Shown here: one piece after another, positions 48,692 to 58,068 of the stretch
Layout of the letters: each line of letters starts with the position of its first letter
Numbering within the stretch: position 1 is the stretch's first letter
Assembly (NCBI GenBank): GCA_040754095.1
Contig: JBFMFO010000004.1
Location: forward strand, 1 to 64,000
Direction of reading: 5' to 3'
Source: QYQD01 sp040754095
GTDB taxonomy: Bacteria > Desulfobacterota > QYQD01
Length of the DNA stretch: 64,000 nucleotides
Notes under the pieces: generated by a model
The model's database searches: none
The model's input: the letters and a program-made list of their open reading frames with translations, nothing else
What the model was told of the DNA's origin: nothing
Translations under genes and position numbers: made by a program

Positions 48692-51600
48692 CTAGAGTCC
48701 ATAAAGAGTCCTCTGATGTAAAGAAGTCTTGATGGAGCTCCCGCCGTATTTTCTTATTGTATCCATCAGTCGGAGTAAGGTATTCCTGGCGGACCCCAGA
48801 TGCGGATCTATCTCTAGCGCCGTTTTATAAGAGTCCAAAGCCTTAGCCAATTGTCCCGTGGCTTCGTAACACATGCCCAGATTAAGATGGATGACTGCTG
48901 CATTCGGATCAAGAGCCAGAATCTTCAGCAGGGCCTCTTCGGCCTCTTCGAAATCTCCGCCCTGCCAGTATAGATTTGCCAATACACTCAGGATCTGACA
49001 GTATTTCTGGTTCGCGTCCGGGCCTTTCTGAATTTTTTTTAGCTCTTTCAGAAGATTAAGTTCCATTAGCTCTCTTTTTAATGCGCGGTCTTCGGGATTG
49101 CTTTTGGCCATGGTCTGAAGTCCCTCTATAGCATGATCATACATCCCTTGAATCTTATACAAACTGACCAAGTCCGGGAGATGGTCTTCACAGTATCCCA
49201 CTGCCTTCTCAAGTTCCCGCGTGGCTTCTATAAACCGCCTTTGCTTCCAAAAATCCAGAGCGCTGCTATAATTATGGATGCTCCGGTAGGGCGGAGGCCT
49301 CAGATTCCTTGGCTCCCTCAACCGGGCGGTAGCATAGGCTATGATGTCTTCAGCACTCGTACGCCCGCTTAACCGGTCCAGACATTTTGGGGCTACTCGG
49401 TTTGCCCGGTCTAATTCCAACACTTTTAGAAAGCCCTTTTTTGCCCTAGCGAATTGTAAGGCATTTTCATAACAGGTAGCCATGTTGAGATGATTCATTA
49501 TGGAATTGGGCTGAAGCCTTACCGCTCCTTCCAATTCGGCCAGGGCTGAATCAAAGCTTCCCCTTTCCAAGTAGGCGAGCCCCAGCCTTTGTCTGGCTTC
49601 CGGACTATTGGGCAGATAGTTTACCATCCTTTTGGCATAGATCAGGTTGAGCCCCTTTCTAATCTTTTCAGAAAGCCAGGGTACAGGTCCAAGTTTGGTT
49701 GCAATATCCAACTGCTCTACCGCTTCGTCAAACTTATTCAAACCGAAATAGGCCTTTGCCAGTCCGAAATGGGCATCAATGGATTTGGGTTCTGTTTCGA
49801 GGACCTTCTTAAACCAGCCTGTTGCTGCGGAAAAATCTTCAGCGTTCAAGCTGGAGAAGCCCAGATTCTGGCAGATGGTATAGTCTTTGGGATTTTCCGT
49901 TAAGGCCCTGAGCAGGATGGCCTTTGAATTATGCGAACAGCCGAGCATATCACGGGCTACTTCAGACACCGGATTCAGTTCCAGCGCTCGCCGATACATC
50001 ATATTTGCCAGGTGAAACTGACTGTCGAGTTCGAGGAGTCGTCCAGCCAGTATATAATCCCTCTCCATAATATAGCGTTTCAAGGCGAGATCACCGGGAC
50101 CGGTCTTTAGATATCGAACTATATCGCTCCGCCTGACCAGAAGCTCTTGCAAGATTCTTTTCACTCCCCGATGTCGTTCCACAGGGCCAAAGTATCTCTT
50201 GGCTGCTGCGTATTCCAGATAGGAATTATCATCCGTGTTGCATAGTCCCTTCTGCCCGATGAGCTGCAAGATACCTTCATTGTCTAACAAAAAGAAACTT
50301 AGCAACTGCCGACAATCGAGGACTGAGATGGCAGCCAGGTCCTCCCGAATCGCTTTCCGGTTGAAATGCTGTTCCAGTTTGCGCAAGTCTATGGAGAGAG
50401 GCTGAATCATTCCCATAAGGATGCACCATTCGTTGCGGCCAGCCGGTGTATGCCAGAGATACACGTGGGGGAAAACCGTTTTCATAGATCGGAGAATCAC
50501 CTTGAAATCCTCCGGAGTAAGCTCGTAGAGAGGTGCCCAGGTAGAAAATATTCCCCCGGTTCTGAGTTTATCTTTGCAAAGGCGAAAGTATTCTACGGTA
50601 TAAAGCGACCCGTTGCCGGCGATAGTTGGATGAATGGAATCAGAGAGTATAACATCATATCTTCGGGTTCCTCTCACCAAAAAACTTCGCACATCATCTA
50701 TGGCCAAGTTCAGTTTGGACTTATCGAGGACCTTCTGATTCACATCCGCAAAAAAACCAACGGTGTCTATCACTTCCGGGGAAATTTCCACACTATCTAC
50801 GTGGTCTATATTGTGCCGGGTTACGGAAGAGGCTGTCTCACCGCTTCCAAACCCGATTTGCAGGATTTCCCGGGCCTGGCTATGTATCAGGAGCGGAATA
50901 TGAGCCTGCAGCTTTTGAGATGTCCTGAACTTGAAGTCCGTACCAGAGACATTTACTCCATTTATGGCCAGTTGCAGAGAGTAGTCAGGCAACCGGTGCA
51001 CGGTAACGGTTCCGCCGACCCCCTCCCTTGCGAAGACAGTCCTGATTTCTTCATTCCCTTTAGAAAATATAGAGATAAAAGCGTCTTGATCCATCCAGAA
51101 GTAGCCGCCCAGAAACAAGAAGGCTGCGGTGACTTGTGCAAAAATTACCCTTACTCTGCGATCCAGGCACCGCATTAGAATCAAAGCCGCTACGATGATG
51201 TTGAGCAAAGCTATGAAAATCAGACTCCGCCTTGTACCTAGAACAGGCAAGAAAATCAGACCGGCCATGATGGCACCAAGGATGGCCCCGATCGTATTTG
51301 CCGAGTAAATTGTCCCGATTTTGTGCCCTATTTCCTTTAGATTGTCGGTATAGATACGGCTTGCCATGGGGAAGGTGGCACCGAGAAAAACGGAGGGTAC
51401 GAAAACCAATGCCAGACAGGCGAGGGCAAAATAGGTCATACTGCGCCAGTATGGATCAGGAATAAGTTCAACATAATCTCTGGCGAATTCCTGGAGAGAA
51501 TTCAATCTCACGACTAAAGGAATCGAAAGGACAGAGATGAAGGCGAGCGTAATTTGCAGTCCGGCGAGAGTTTGCCTGAGGGGTCTGATTTTGTCGGCCA

Positions 51601-52498
51601 GGAAACTCCCGATATAACTCCCCACGGCAAACCCCAGCAAAAAAAGCGTGAGCATGGTTGAAAAGGTATATACCAGTACCCCTGGCGAGAAAAAGACCAG
51701 TACCCTTGTCCAGACTATTTCGTAAGCCAGGCCGGTAAAACCCGAAAGCCCTATAGCCCAGACTATCATGTTGTCCGGTCCGAATTTGCTTTTCTGGTTA
51801 CCATAGTTCGTGCGCCCTGTTCTATTTAAAGAAGCGGTCGCCGGCGGAATTTCTGCGTTATTGTATCTATGCAGACCAAACGAGAGTAGCCCGGCTATTG
51901 CGGCTACTCCAAAATTCATGCCGACTGTGAGATGCGTCGTGCCTTGGATACCAAAGACCTCTATGAGAAAGAAACCACCTATGAAGCAACCAACAACTGC
52001 GCCCAGGGTATTTGCCGCATAGAGTTCACCCGTGATTCGGCCAATCTTATCATTACTGGTTGCAGCGAACCGGCACAGGATGGGAAGTGTCCCTCCCATT
52101 AAAGTAGTAGGAGCAAGGATCAAAATGAAACAGAAAACAATTTGAGCCAGCCGGAACGAAAAGGGAGTGTTTCCCATGAAGCGGCAGATCCATATATAGA
52201 GTGGGGTAAGGGCTGAGAAGAGAAAAGGCAGGCTAAGGGCCAGGAAGGCGATAGCTGCTTCGATAATGGCATAGGTCAGAAGCGGTCTGTTTTTCCGGTC
52301 GATAAGCTTGCCAAATTTATAGCTGCCTATAGCCAGCCCTGCCATGAATGCGGCCAGGATAATACTGGCGGCAAAAGTAGTATTTCCCAGGATCCGCGCC
52401 AGTATCTTCACCCACAATACTTCATAGATGAGGGCGCAGGTCCCGGAAAGAAAAAACAATACGTATACCGCCCGTCTAATCCATTCTCTGCCGGACAT
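48692..52498 (-). CDS. membrane transporter-like/spermidine synthase-like/TPR fusion protein
   Basis: A very long 1268-residue protein in three parts. Residues 1 to about 480 have two blocks of membrane helices typical of the fused spermidine synthase family (LFFLSGTCALIYEVLWVKIL, then GLSGFTGLAYEIVWTRVLVF). Residues about 500-740 form a class I SAM-methyltransferase/spermidine-synthase domain (EILQIGFGSGETASSV, VEISPEV, YDVILSDSIHPTIAGNGSLY). Residues about 820-1250 hold at least six TPR repeats (YTICQNLGFSSLNAEDFSAA, AHFGLAKAYFGLNKFDEAVE). It lies alone on the minus strand. It may be a membrane-anchored aminopropyltransferase-like or methyltransferase assembly; the substrate is unknown. Confidence 0.88.
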   Translation of the reverse strand: MSGREWIRRAVYVLFFLSGTCALIYEVLWVKILARILGNTTFAASIILAAFMAGLAIGSYKFGKLIDRKNRPLLTYAIIEAAIAFLALSLPFLFSALTPLYIWICRFMGNTPFSFRLAQIVFCFILILAPTTLMGGTLPILCRFAATSNDKIGRITGELYAANTLGAVVGCFIGGFFLIEVFGIQGTTHLTVGMNFGVAAIAGLLSFGLHRYNNAEIPPATASLNRTGRTNYGNQKSKFGPDNMIVWAIGLSGFTGLAYEIVWTRVLVFFSPGVLVYTFSTMLTLFLLGFAVGSYIGSFLADKIRPLRQTLAGLQITLAFISVLSIPLVVRLNSLQEFARDYVELIPDPYWRSMTYFALACLALVFVPSVFLGATFPMASRIYTDNLKEIGHKIGTIYSANTIGAILGAIMAGLIFLPVLGTRRSLIFIALLNIIVAALILMRCLDRRVRVIFAQVTAAFLFLGGYFWMDQDAFISIFSKGNEEIRTVFAREGVGGTVTVHRLPDYSLQLAINGVNVSGTDFKFRTSQKLQAHIPLLIHSQAREILQIGFGSGETASSVTRHNIDHVDSVEISPEVIDTVGFFADVNQKVLDKSKLNLAIDDVRSFLVRGTRRYDVILSDSIHPTIAGNGSLYTVEYFRLCKDKLRTGGIFSTWAPLYELTPEDFKVILRSMKTVFPHVYLWHTPAGRNEWCILMGMIQPLSIDLRKLEQHFNRKAIREDLAAISVLDCRQLLSFFLLDNEGILQLIGQKGLCNTDDNSYLEYAAAKRYFGPVERHRGVKRILQELLVRRSDIVRYLKTGPGDLALKRYIMERDYILAGRLLELDSQFHLANMMYRRALELNPVSEVARDMLGCSHNSKAILLRALTENPKDYTICQNLGFSSLNAEDFSAATGWFKKVLETEPKSIDAHFGLAKAYFGLNKFDEAVEQLDIATKLGPVPWLSEKIRKGLNLIYAKRMVNYLPNSPEARQRLGLAYLERGSFDSALAELEGAVRLQPNSIMNHLNMATCYENALQFARAKKGFLKVLELDRANRVAPKCLDRLSGRTSAEDIIAYATARLREPRNLRPPPYRSIHNYSSALDFWKQRRFIEATRELEKAVGYCEDHLPDLVSLYKIQGMYDHAIEGLQTMAKSNPEDRALKRELMELNLLKELKKIQKGPDANQKYCQILSVLANLYWQGGDFEEAEEALLKILALDPNAAVIHLNLGMCYEATGQLAKALDSYKTALEIDPHLGSARNTLLRLMDTIRKYGGSSIKTSLHQRTLYGL

Positions 52499-52673
52499 AA
52501 GGTATCAGCAATAAGTAACGTTCATCGACATCTTAAAGCCTATCATATCTGTTTTTCGGCTTTTGTAAACTAATGGATAAAAGTTTACTAAGCCCGTTTG
52601 TCCGGGCTTATGAGTCCAGGCGCAGGGGGAGCCGGTGGTGAGAGCAAGAAAGGAATCTTAATGAGCCTGACAG

Positions 52674-52790
52674 TTGAAGCTCCCCGCAGCAAGCTGCGGG
52701 GAATCTCCGTATGCAAGGTAAAAGCATCGTATTCGCTCGCTAACCCCGCTGCAAGCACCGGGGAATGCGCTCGCTATGCATGTTCAATGG
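52674..52790. repeat. REP-like hairpin element
   Basis: It contains TCCCCGCA-GCAAGC-TGCGGGGA (52681-52702), then ATTCGCTCGC, a second CCCCGCTGC...CCGGGGA fold and GCGCTCGCT. It is related in plan to the 155-bp repeats. It lies in the gap 52499-52819 between the long fusion gene and the cytochrome gene, which holds nothing else recognisable. Confidence 0.6.
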
Positions 52791-52819
52791 CTCTTCAGCT
52801 TAGCGGCTCAGTGAAACTT

Positions 52820-54073
52820 TCAGAAAGAATTGCCGGCTGCGCCGAAGGGGCCTCCGCATTGCCAACTGCCCCAGCATTTGGAAGCGGCGTTGTGGAAGTG
52901 ACAGGTCAGGCAACTGCCAGGCCCCCCACAATGTCCGATATGTACGTGGCAAGACTTGCAGAATTCGGCCTCCCAGGTCCAGGGACCCGGCCCGGGCGGA
53001 TACCGGTTATAATGGCCGTTTACTGTTTTGCGCAGGAGATAAGGAGTTGTTGTATTATGGCCGTGAACCGCCCCGTGAGGTTCATGGCAGTCCGTGCAGG
53101 AAAGGATGAAATTGATATAATTGGCCGCGTGATAAGGGTCTTTTATGGACCCCCACGCCATTCCGTCCACGGTATTGCAGCGGGTTACGCTGCCGTGATA
53201 GTCGCCGGGGAAGGTCCGTTTATTGGGCTGCGCCCAGTCGATTTTTTTCAGATTTCTGCCGAGGGTTGTGCTGTAAATATCGTTTGTGGCATTGTGACAG
53301 TCTGAACAGAAGGTAACGTAATCGGGTAGATTCGAGCCGTCAGTGATCCCGGACCCGTCCGGTTCGTAAGTAGTAGTTGAGCTATATTGATAAGGGGCCT
53401 GATATTGACCTCCATGGGCAACCGCGTAGTCACTCATCTTTTCCCCGGCCCCATCACCCCAGATATTATTGCGATCTGTTGGTCTTACGATCGGATAGCT
53501 GCGCTGAGAGATATGCGGGTTATGACAGGCGTTACAAGGGTTTGATTCATTGCCAAATGTTTCCGGCCACTTTGTTTTCACAAAATCGAGTATGTCTTGA
53601 AGGTTGTGGGCAGAGCCGGAGACAGGGTTAAAGGTATCATAAATATTATTGGGTGTGGTGTGATTGACAATATCCCCACCAAACCAGTAACTATAGTTAT
53701 AATTTGTCCGGTCGAAGGATATCTGTAGCGAACCCGCTCCTTCATGGCAATAGTAGCAAAAGCCCTCTGTCTGACTGGTAAAGTTATCTGCAAAGATGGC
53801 GTACCTGGAAGCGTTTCCACCTGCCGGTGCGGCCTCCTGGCCATCAATACGGGCATGCTGCTCATGGCAGTGGCCACAGTGGCCTTTGGTATAACCAATG
53901 GTAGCGGTAGCGCTCCGGTTAACCCCATAACTCGTATTTCCATGGGCCGAGTTAAAGTAGGTACCGGCAAAAAGTGGAAGAGACTTGCACAGGAATATAC
54001 TGAGACAAAGAGAAAGGGCACAGACCGGGAGGCCCAACCATAGTTTCTTACGACGCGGCACTATAACCCTCAC
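52820..54073 (-). CDS. secreted seven-haem cytochrome c
   Basis: This 417-residue protein has an N-terminal signal peptide (LWLGLPVCALSLCLSIFL) and seven CxxCH haem sites: CGHCH, CYYCH, CNACH, CSDCH, CTDCH, CKSCH and CLTCH. The LSCTDCHEPHG and NPCNACHNPH pieces are typical of doubled-CXXCH periplasmic or outer-surface cytochromes. The start is a GTG at 54073. It lies beside another multihaem gene in the same orientation and has a truncated paralogue at 47136-47585. Role: electron transfer in the periplasm; the partner is unknown. Confidence 0.88.
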   Translation of the reverse strand: MRVIVPRRKKLWLGLPVCALSLCLSIFLCKSLPLFAGTYFNSAHGNTSYGVNRSATATIGYTKGHCGHCHEQHARIDGQEAAPAGGNASRYAIFADNFTSQTEGFCYYCHEGAGSLQISFDRTNYNYSYWFGGDIVNHTTPNNIYDTFNPVSGSAHNLQDILDFVKTKWPETFGNESNPCNACHNPHISQRSYPIVRPTDRNNIWGDGAGEKMSDYAVAHGGQYQAPYQYSSTTTYEPDGSGITDGSNLPDYVTFCSDCHNATNDIYSTTLGRNLKKIDWAQPNKRTFPGDYHGSVTRCNTVDGMAWGSIKDPYHAANYINFILSCTDCHEPHGAVHGHNTTTPYLLRKTVNGHYNRYPPGPGPWTWEAEFCKSCHVHIGHCGGPGSCLTCHFHNAASKCWGSWQCGGPFGAAGNSF

Positions 54074-54149
54074 TGAACACAGGAACTTATGGGGGAAGCT
54101 CTAACTACTTATCGGCAATCTTGCAGGCAAAGATTAAACCTTGCCCGTG

Positions 54150-55310
54150 CTAGAGATGATCGTCCTTTGAGGTATGACAGACGTAGCACCCGGTTTCCTT
54201 CGCCATATTTTCGTAATTCCACCTTAGCATGTCAGGATAAGGGCTGCCATGGACCCGGTGACAGGAGAGGCACATGACCCGGTCCACTCCCGGGGTTACG
54301 GTACTGGAAACGATACTTACAACAGGACGCGAGACGGGCGCCTGGGGATTATAGGCGGTGTAAGCGGCATATTCGCCCCCGCTGGGTATCTCGGTATCTC
54401 CGGCCGGATGTCTCAGCCAGCTTCCGGTTGCATCCCGGTTGCGATTCTGCAGGTCCCAACTGTGATAGTCCCGGTGACACCCAGCGCAGAAGTCGCTGAT
54501 ACCCATAGGATTTGCAGAGCCCGGAGAGTATGGAGCAGCGGGTTTATCAGCGTCCCGGTACTCATTGTGATCTGCCTGGCCCACCGTCAGTTCCCAGTCG
54601 GGGTCTTCAATCCCCTCCACTCCCGGCCGGCTGGAATGCGGCGGAATATCCCATACCCAGGCCGGCCTGCCCAGGAAACGATAACACCCGTTTTCTTCTT
54701 TTACCACGCCGCCTGGAGCCGGGTCCGGGGCGTGGTGTCTGGGGACATGGCAACCTATGCACCCATTGCCCTTGATAGGATAATGGAACCAGTCGTATCC
54801 GGGGCCAAGCCGGATGCTGGCGAGCGATGCGTGGCATCCGCCGAATCCGCAGCCGACGCCTGTTTCCGAGGAACCCGGCGCCGAAGATAGGGTTTGATCC
54901 ACGCTTATCACATTGTGCCCGTAATTATCCCCGTTATGTTGAACGTAGTAGAAGTTTCCCCCAGCCGTCATCTGTGCGGGTTCAACCGTATTGTAAACAA
55001 TAGGGATCGTGCTCTCCCCAAGCGGCTTTGTCGGGGAGCCGTCGGTTGAGGAGTGGCAGCCAATGCACGTTGTGTTCAGCAAGTTGTAGCCCGGCCCCCC
55101 CCGCTTTGCGCTTTCCGTGTATATTTCCACACCATTTTGCGAGTTGTGCATGGTATGGCAATTCACACAGGCGCCTTTTACAGACGCCCAACTTGCTGCA
55201 GGAATGAACAGCAAAAGGGCCGACAAGAGAAGCAGGATCATACAAACATGGTTTCTTGAGGGGGTCAGACGCATGCCGAAAGCTTTACGCAATATATATG
55301 CCAAATGCAT
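54150..55310 (-). CDS. secreted multihaem cytochrome c with one CX4CH site
   Basis: This 386-residue protein has a signal peptide (ILLLLSALLLFIPAASWASV) and sites CVNCH, CIGCH, CGFGGCH, CIGCH, CAGCH, CLSCH and CYVCH. The third is a CX4CH site, a less common spacing known from cytochrome c3-type proteins. The start is ATG 55310 or ATG 55274 (MRLTPSRNH), neither with a good Shine-Dalgarno. It is upstream of the seven-haem gene on the same strand and probably co-expressed with it. Confidence 0.85.
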   Translation of the reverse strand: MHLAYILRKAFGMRLTPSRNHVCMILLLLSALLLFIPAASWASVKGACVNCHTMHNSQNGVEIYTESAKRGGPGYNLLNTTCIGCHSSTDGSPTKPLGESTIPIVYNTVEPAQMTAGGNFYYVQHNGDNYGHNVISVDQTLSSAPGSSETGVGCGFGGCHASLASIRLGPGYDWFHYPIKGNGCIGCHVPRHHAPDPAPGGVVKEENGCYRFLGRPAWVWDIPPHSSRPGVEGIEDPDWELTVGQADHNEYRDADKPAAPYSPGSANPMGISDFCAGCHRDYHSWDLQNRNRDATGSWLRHPAGDTEIPSGGEYAAYTAYNPQAPVSRPVVSIVSSTVTPGVDRVMCLSCHRVHGSPYPDMLRWNYENMAKETGCYVCHTSKDDHL

Positions 55311-55618
55311 TGCTGCGAGGGAAATTGTTTATACGCGCAATCTTACACACATCTTGATTCAATATTCTAAAACGGTATGAATTACAAGTGAAAAAAACAC
55401 GGTCTTGTGGAAGAGTATTTCCCTCGGTTGAGAAAAACTTTTCACACTATTGGGAATAGACTTCCATTTGCACTTTTTCCTAAAACTAAACCGCAAGAGG
55501 TGAGTAGGCCTGTATTTGTTTCTATGGGTGAGCAAAGGGCAACAACTACGTCAGTGACAGATATTGTTGCTGTTATGGGTTGGTTGAACGCGAGGCCGCG
55601 ATGTGCCTCGTTTCTTGA
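55311..55618. other. gap upstream of the cytochrome genes, no clear gene
   Basis: Nothing recognisable is seen here. An open frame on the + strand from a GTG at 55407 runs into the 3' end of the DUF4124 gene on the other strand and resembles no family I know. The AT-rich part presumably contains the promoter of the minus-strand cytochrome genes. Confidence 0.4.
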
Positions 55619-56242
55619 TTACTTACTCTTCAGTTCCTTAATCCATTCCGGCGGGGCTCCGGCGCGGTAGGCATCCTGGATAAGACCCTGGTCAAGCATG
55701 TATTGGGCCTTTTTGGCTTTTTCTTCCAGTTCCGGCGTGATCTCCTGCAACCGTTTCAATTCCCGGTAGTCATCAATAAGTGGCCCCTGGTTAAGGATGA
55801 TGCCCTCTTCAGTGCGTGTTCCCTGCCTTACCCTTCCCCGGCGTAACGTCGCTATATCCTCATTATTTTTTTTAACTTGTTCGGTTAACCGTTTGACCTC
55901 ATCCTGCCACTTTTTCTTTTGCCCCAGCCACCATTCTTTATTTTGTCCCCTCACATCGGTGCGGGTATCCGGCTTTTCCTCTGCTGATAGGGGCGGCGGT
56001 ACAGGTGATACGGTCGGCGCTATGGATTTCTCCGGTGCGGGTGGCGGGGGTGGCCGCCTATCTATGCTTTTTTGCTCTGCGCGTCCCTTAAATCTGGAAG
56101 GTACATTTTCCGGATTATCTGTGTAATGTGTTACGCCCTTCTCGTCTGTCCATTTATATATCGTACCCTGGGCGAAGGAAACAGATACAGAAATTACACA
56201 GACGGTAGCGATAACCAGTTTATACCATAAGGATATTTTCAT
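55619..56242 (-). CDS. DUF4124 domain-containing secreted protein
   Basis: This 207-residue protein has a signal peptide (LVIATVCVISVSVSFAQG) and the short DUF4124 motif IYKWTDEKGVTHYTDNPENVP. A Pro-rich linker and a charged coiled coil (KKWQDEVKRLTEQVKKNNED) follow, then ELEEKAKKAQYMLDQGLIQD. The end PPEWIKELKSK is duplicated as a DNA fragment at 42433-42492. It is probably periplasmic; the function of DUF4124 is unknown. A palindromic repeat abuts its start codon and supplies AGGGGGA as the only Shine-Dalgarno-like sequence. Confidence 0.8.
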   Translation of the reverse strand: MKISLWYKLVIATVCVISVSVSFAQGTIYKWTDEKGVTHYTDNPENVPSRFKGRAEQKSIDRRPPPPPAPEKSIAPTVSPVPPPLSAEEKPDTRTDVRGQNKEWWLGQKKKWQDEVKRLTEQVKKNNEDIATLRRGRVRQGTRTEEGIILNQGPLIDDYRELKRLQEITPELEEKAKKAQYMLDQGLIQDAYRAGAPPEWIKELKSK

Positions 56243-56350
56243 CTGAAAATCCCCCTGTATCCCCCTTTTCCAAAGGGGGAATTGATGGGACTTCGTCTTT
56301 CCCCAAAAGGGGGGCTTAACGGATGCCCCCGTTTTAGTAAAGGGGGGTAA
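56237..56350. repeat. palindromic CCCTTT/AAAGGG repeat
   Basis: It starts with TTTCATCTGAAAATCCCCCT, identical to the left end of the repeat in moeA. Several CCCCCTTTT/AAAGGGGG palindromes and a CCCCAAAAGGGGGG follow. It fills the gap between the sensor kinase and the DUF4124 gene. Confidence 0.75.
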
Positions 56351-56352
56351 GG

Positions 56353-57696
56353 TCAGAGTATTAATTCAACAATTACAGTAGTGCCTTTGCCCACCTCACT
56401 CAATATCTTTATAGTGCCGTTATGCCTTTTTAATATCTCCCGGGAAACGGTAAGTCCCAGGCCGCTGCTTATGGTCTTGGTAGTAAAGAACGGTTCAAAT
56501 ATTTTGTCCAGGACCTCGGCGGGTATGCCCACTCCTGAATCGGCTATCTCAATGCGCACGCGGGATGGCGGAGGATCCGCTACGTGGCTGGTTATGACGC
56601 GGAGGTGTCCTCCCTTGGGCATAGCGCTTACGGCATTAGAAAACAGGTGGATAAAAACCTCCTCCAACTTTTTCTTATCGCCTGATACCAGAGGCATATC
56701 TTCTTCAAGGTATTGATGCACGGCGATACCGCTCTTGGTCAATGTATCTTCAAAGAGGAGCAACACATCTATAATCAACTTGTTGATGTTTAACTGACGC
56801 CGTTCTATAGGAAATTCCGTAGAGTAAGTCAGTACATCATTTAAAAAGCGTTCCAGACGACCGACCTCGCTTATGATAATCTCCACATATTTTTTTTCCG
56901 GCATTTTTAGCCTGGTCCGGCGCTGGATCAGGTTGGCAAAACCGCCGACAACAGTCAGCGGATTGCGTATCTCATGGGCGATTTTGGCGGAGATCTGTCC
57001 GATGGCGACTAATTTTTCCGCCCTGAGGAGATATTCATGGGTCTCTTTAAGTGCCCTGGTTTTTTCATCAACGATCTGTTCCAGGAGGTCTATACGTCCT
57101 CTGATATCAATGGAACGGAGAAAATCGGACATTTCCTTGCCTGTCCTTCCCCATTCCGCAGCCGGCTTTACCTGCCAGGAACAGGCGGGGTCGCCTTTGC
57201 CGCGGCAGGCTGTTTCTAAACAGAGGGCGGTATGACCGATAACGGCGCTGACATAGCCCGATACCAAACCTTCCAGGGTCCAGCATACGCTATGTTTTTC
57301 CAGCCCGAAATGTTTGAGGTGTTGCTCGACCTCAAAGGAATTCAGCCACTTTCCTTCCATGTAGAGATGTTTTTTGTCAGGGGCAATCTCTATTTTGATG
57401 TCAACCGGCTGGGCCAGGCCCTTTATAGTGTGTAAATCGCAAACTGCCTGCAGACGTTCCCGGTCGTTTCCCCAGAAAAAATCCTTGGCCAGATTGATAG
57501 CCTCTACATAACCGGCCTGGTACCCTAACCGGAAGAGGACCCCCTTGGTTATCTCGTCGCCCAGGGTGTTAATAAGGTCCTTTCTTAAAAAACCCAGCCC
57601 ATCCGTGGAAAAAAGCAGAAAACGATTTTTACCCAGATGGATATGTCCGGCTTGAAAGTCGATCTTCATTGATGCAGCCAGATCTTCAGGCTTCAT
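56353..57696 (-). CDS. sensor histidine kinase with XylR_N and V4R domains
   Basis: This 447-residue soluble kinase has an N-terminal XylR_N-like ligand domain (about 1-90: HIHLGKNRFLLFSTDGLGFL). Next is a V4R domain (about 95-185: ALCLETACRGKGDPACSWQV, a possible metal or Fe-S ligand set). A short coiled coil leads to HisKA (KLVAIGQISAKIAHEIRNPL with the phospho-accepting His) and HATPase_c (DKKKLEEVFIHLFSNAVSAM, IADSGVGIPAEVLDKIFEPF, TTKTISSGLGLTVSREILK). No membrane segment is seen. No response regulator gene is adjacent, so it is an orphan kinase. The ligand may be a small aromatic or hydrocarbon, as in other XylR_N/V4R proteins. Confidence 0.88.
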   Translation of the reverse strand: MKPEDLAASMKIDFQAGHIHLGKNRFLLFSTDGLGFLRKDLINTLGDEITKGVLFRLGYQAGYVEAINLAKDFFWGNDRERLQAVCDLHTIKGLAQPVDIKIEIAPDKKHLYMEGKWLNSFEVEQHLKHFGLEKHSVCWTLEGLVSGYVSAVIGHTALCLETACRGKGDPACSWQVKPAAEWGRTGKEMSDFLRSIDIRGRIDLLEQIVDEKTRALKETHEYLLRAEKLVAIGQISAKIAHEIRNPLTVVGGFANLIQRRTRLKMPEKKYVEIIISEVGRLERFLNDVLTYSTEFPIERRQLNINKLIIDVLLLFEDTLTKSGIAVHQYLEEDMPLVSGDKKKLEEVFIHLFSNAVSAMPKGGHLRVITSHVADPPPSRVRIEIADSGVGIPAEVLDKIFEPFFTTKTISSGLGLTVSREILKRHNGTIKILSEVGKGTTVIVELIL

Positions 57697-57731
57697 AATT
57701 ATCTCCCGGGAGCGCTGTTTGTGTTGTCAGA

Positions 57732-57896
57732 TTAACCACAGAGCGCACAGAGAAACAATAAAGTATTAATAAGTTCAAATTTCAAAGCTCAAAATTCAAA
57801 TCAATGACAAACCCCAAAGCTCAACAATCAACTGACCCTACCGTTTTCTTTTGGTTACTTGAAAAATCTTTGGGTTTCTCCGTGAACCCTGTGGCT
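57732..57896. repeat. MITE-like inverted-repeat element
   Basis: TTAACCACAGAGCGCACAGA at 57732 and the right arm TCTCCGTGAACCCTGTGGCTA ending near 57896 are imperfect inverted repeats. The inner part is AT-rich. It belongs to the same kind as 7281-7427 and 8872-8957. The rest of 57697-58068 shows no gene. Confidence 0.5.
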
Positions 57897-58068
57897 ATTT
57901 TGCCGTCATAGACGGACAGAGTAAAACAATTGTATCAGTTTTGGGGACAGGAATACAACCAAAAAGGTATAAGTTCATAAAGGAATTTAAAATCTTAGCC
58001 CAAGATGCCGATAAAAACAGATGAGTACATTCCACCGGAGTGGACTGTCTTTAAACAGGATGTCTTAA

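Noticed and set aside
52598..53305. 235-codon + strand open frame
   Set aside because: Most of it is antisense to the seven-haem cytochrome, and its start lies in a REP-like hairpin.
55407..55670. 87-codon + strand open frame
   Set aside because: It has no recognised family, starts at a weak GTG and overlaps the DUF4124 gene antisense.
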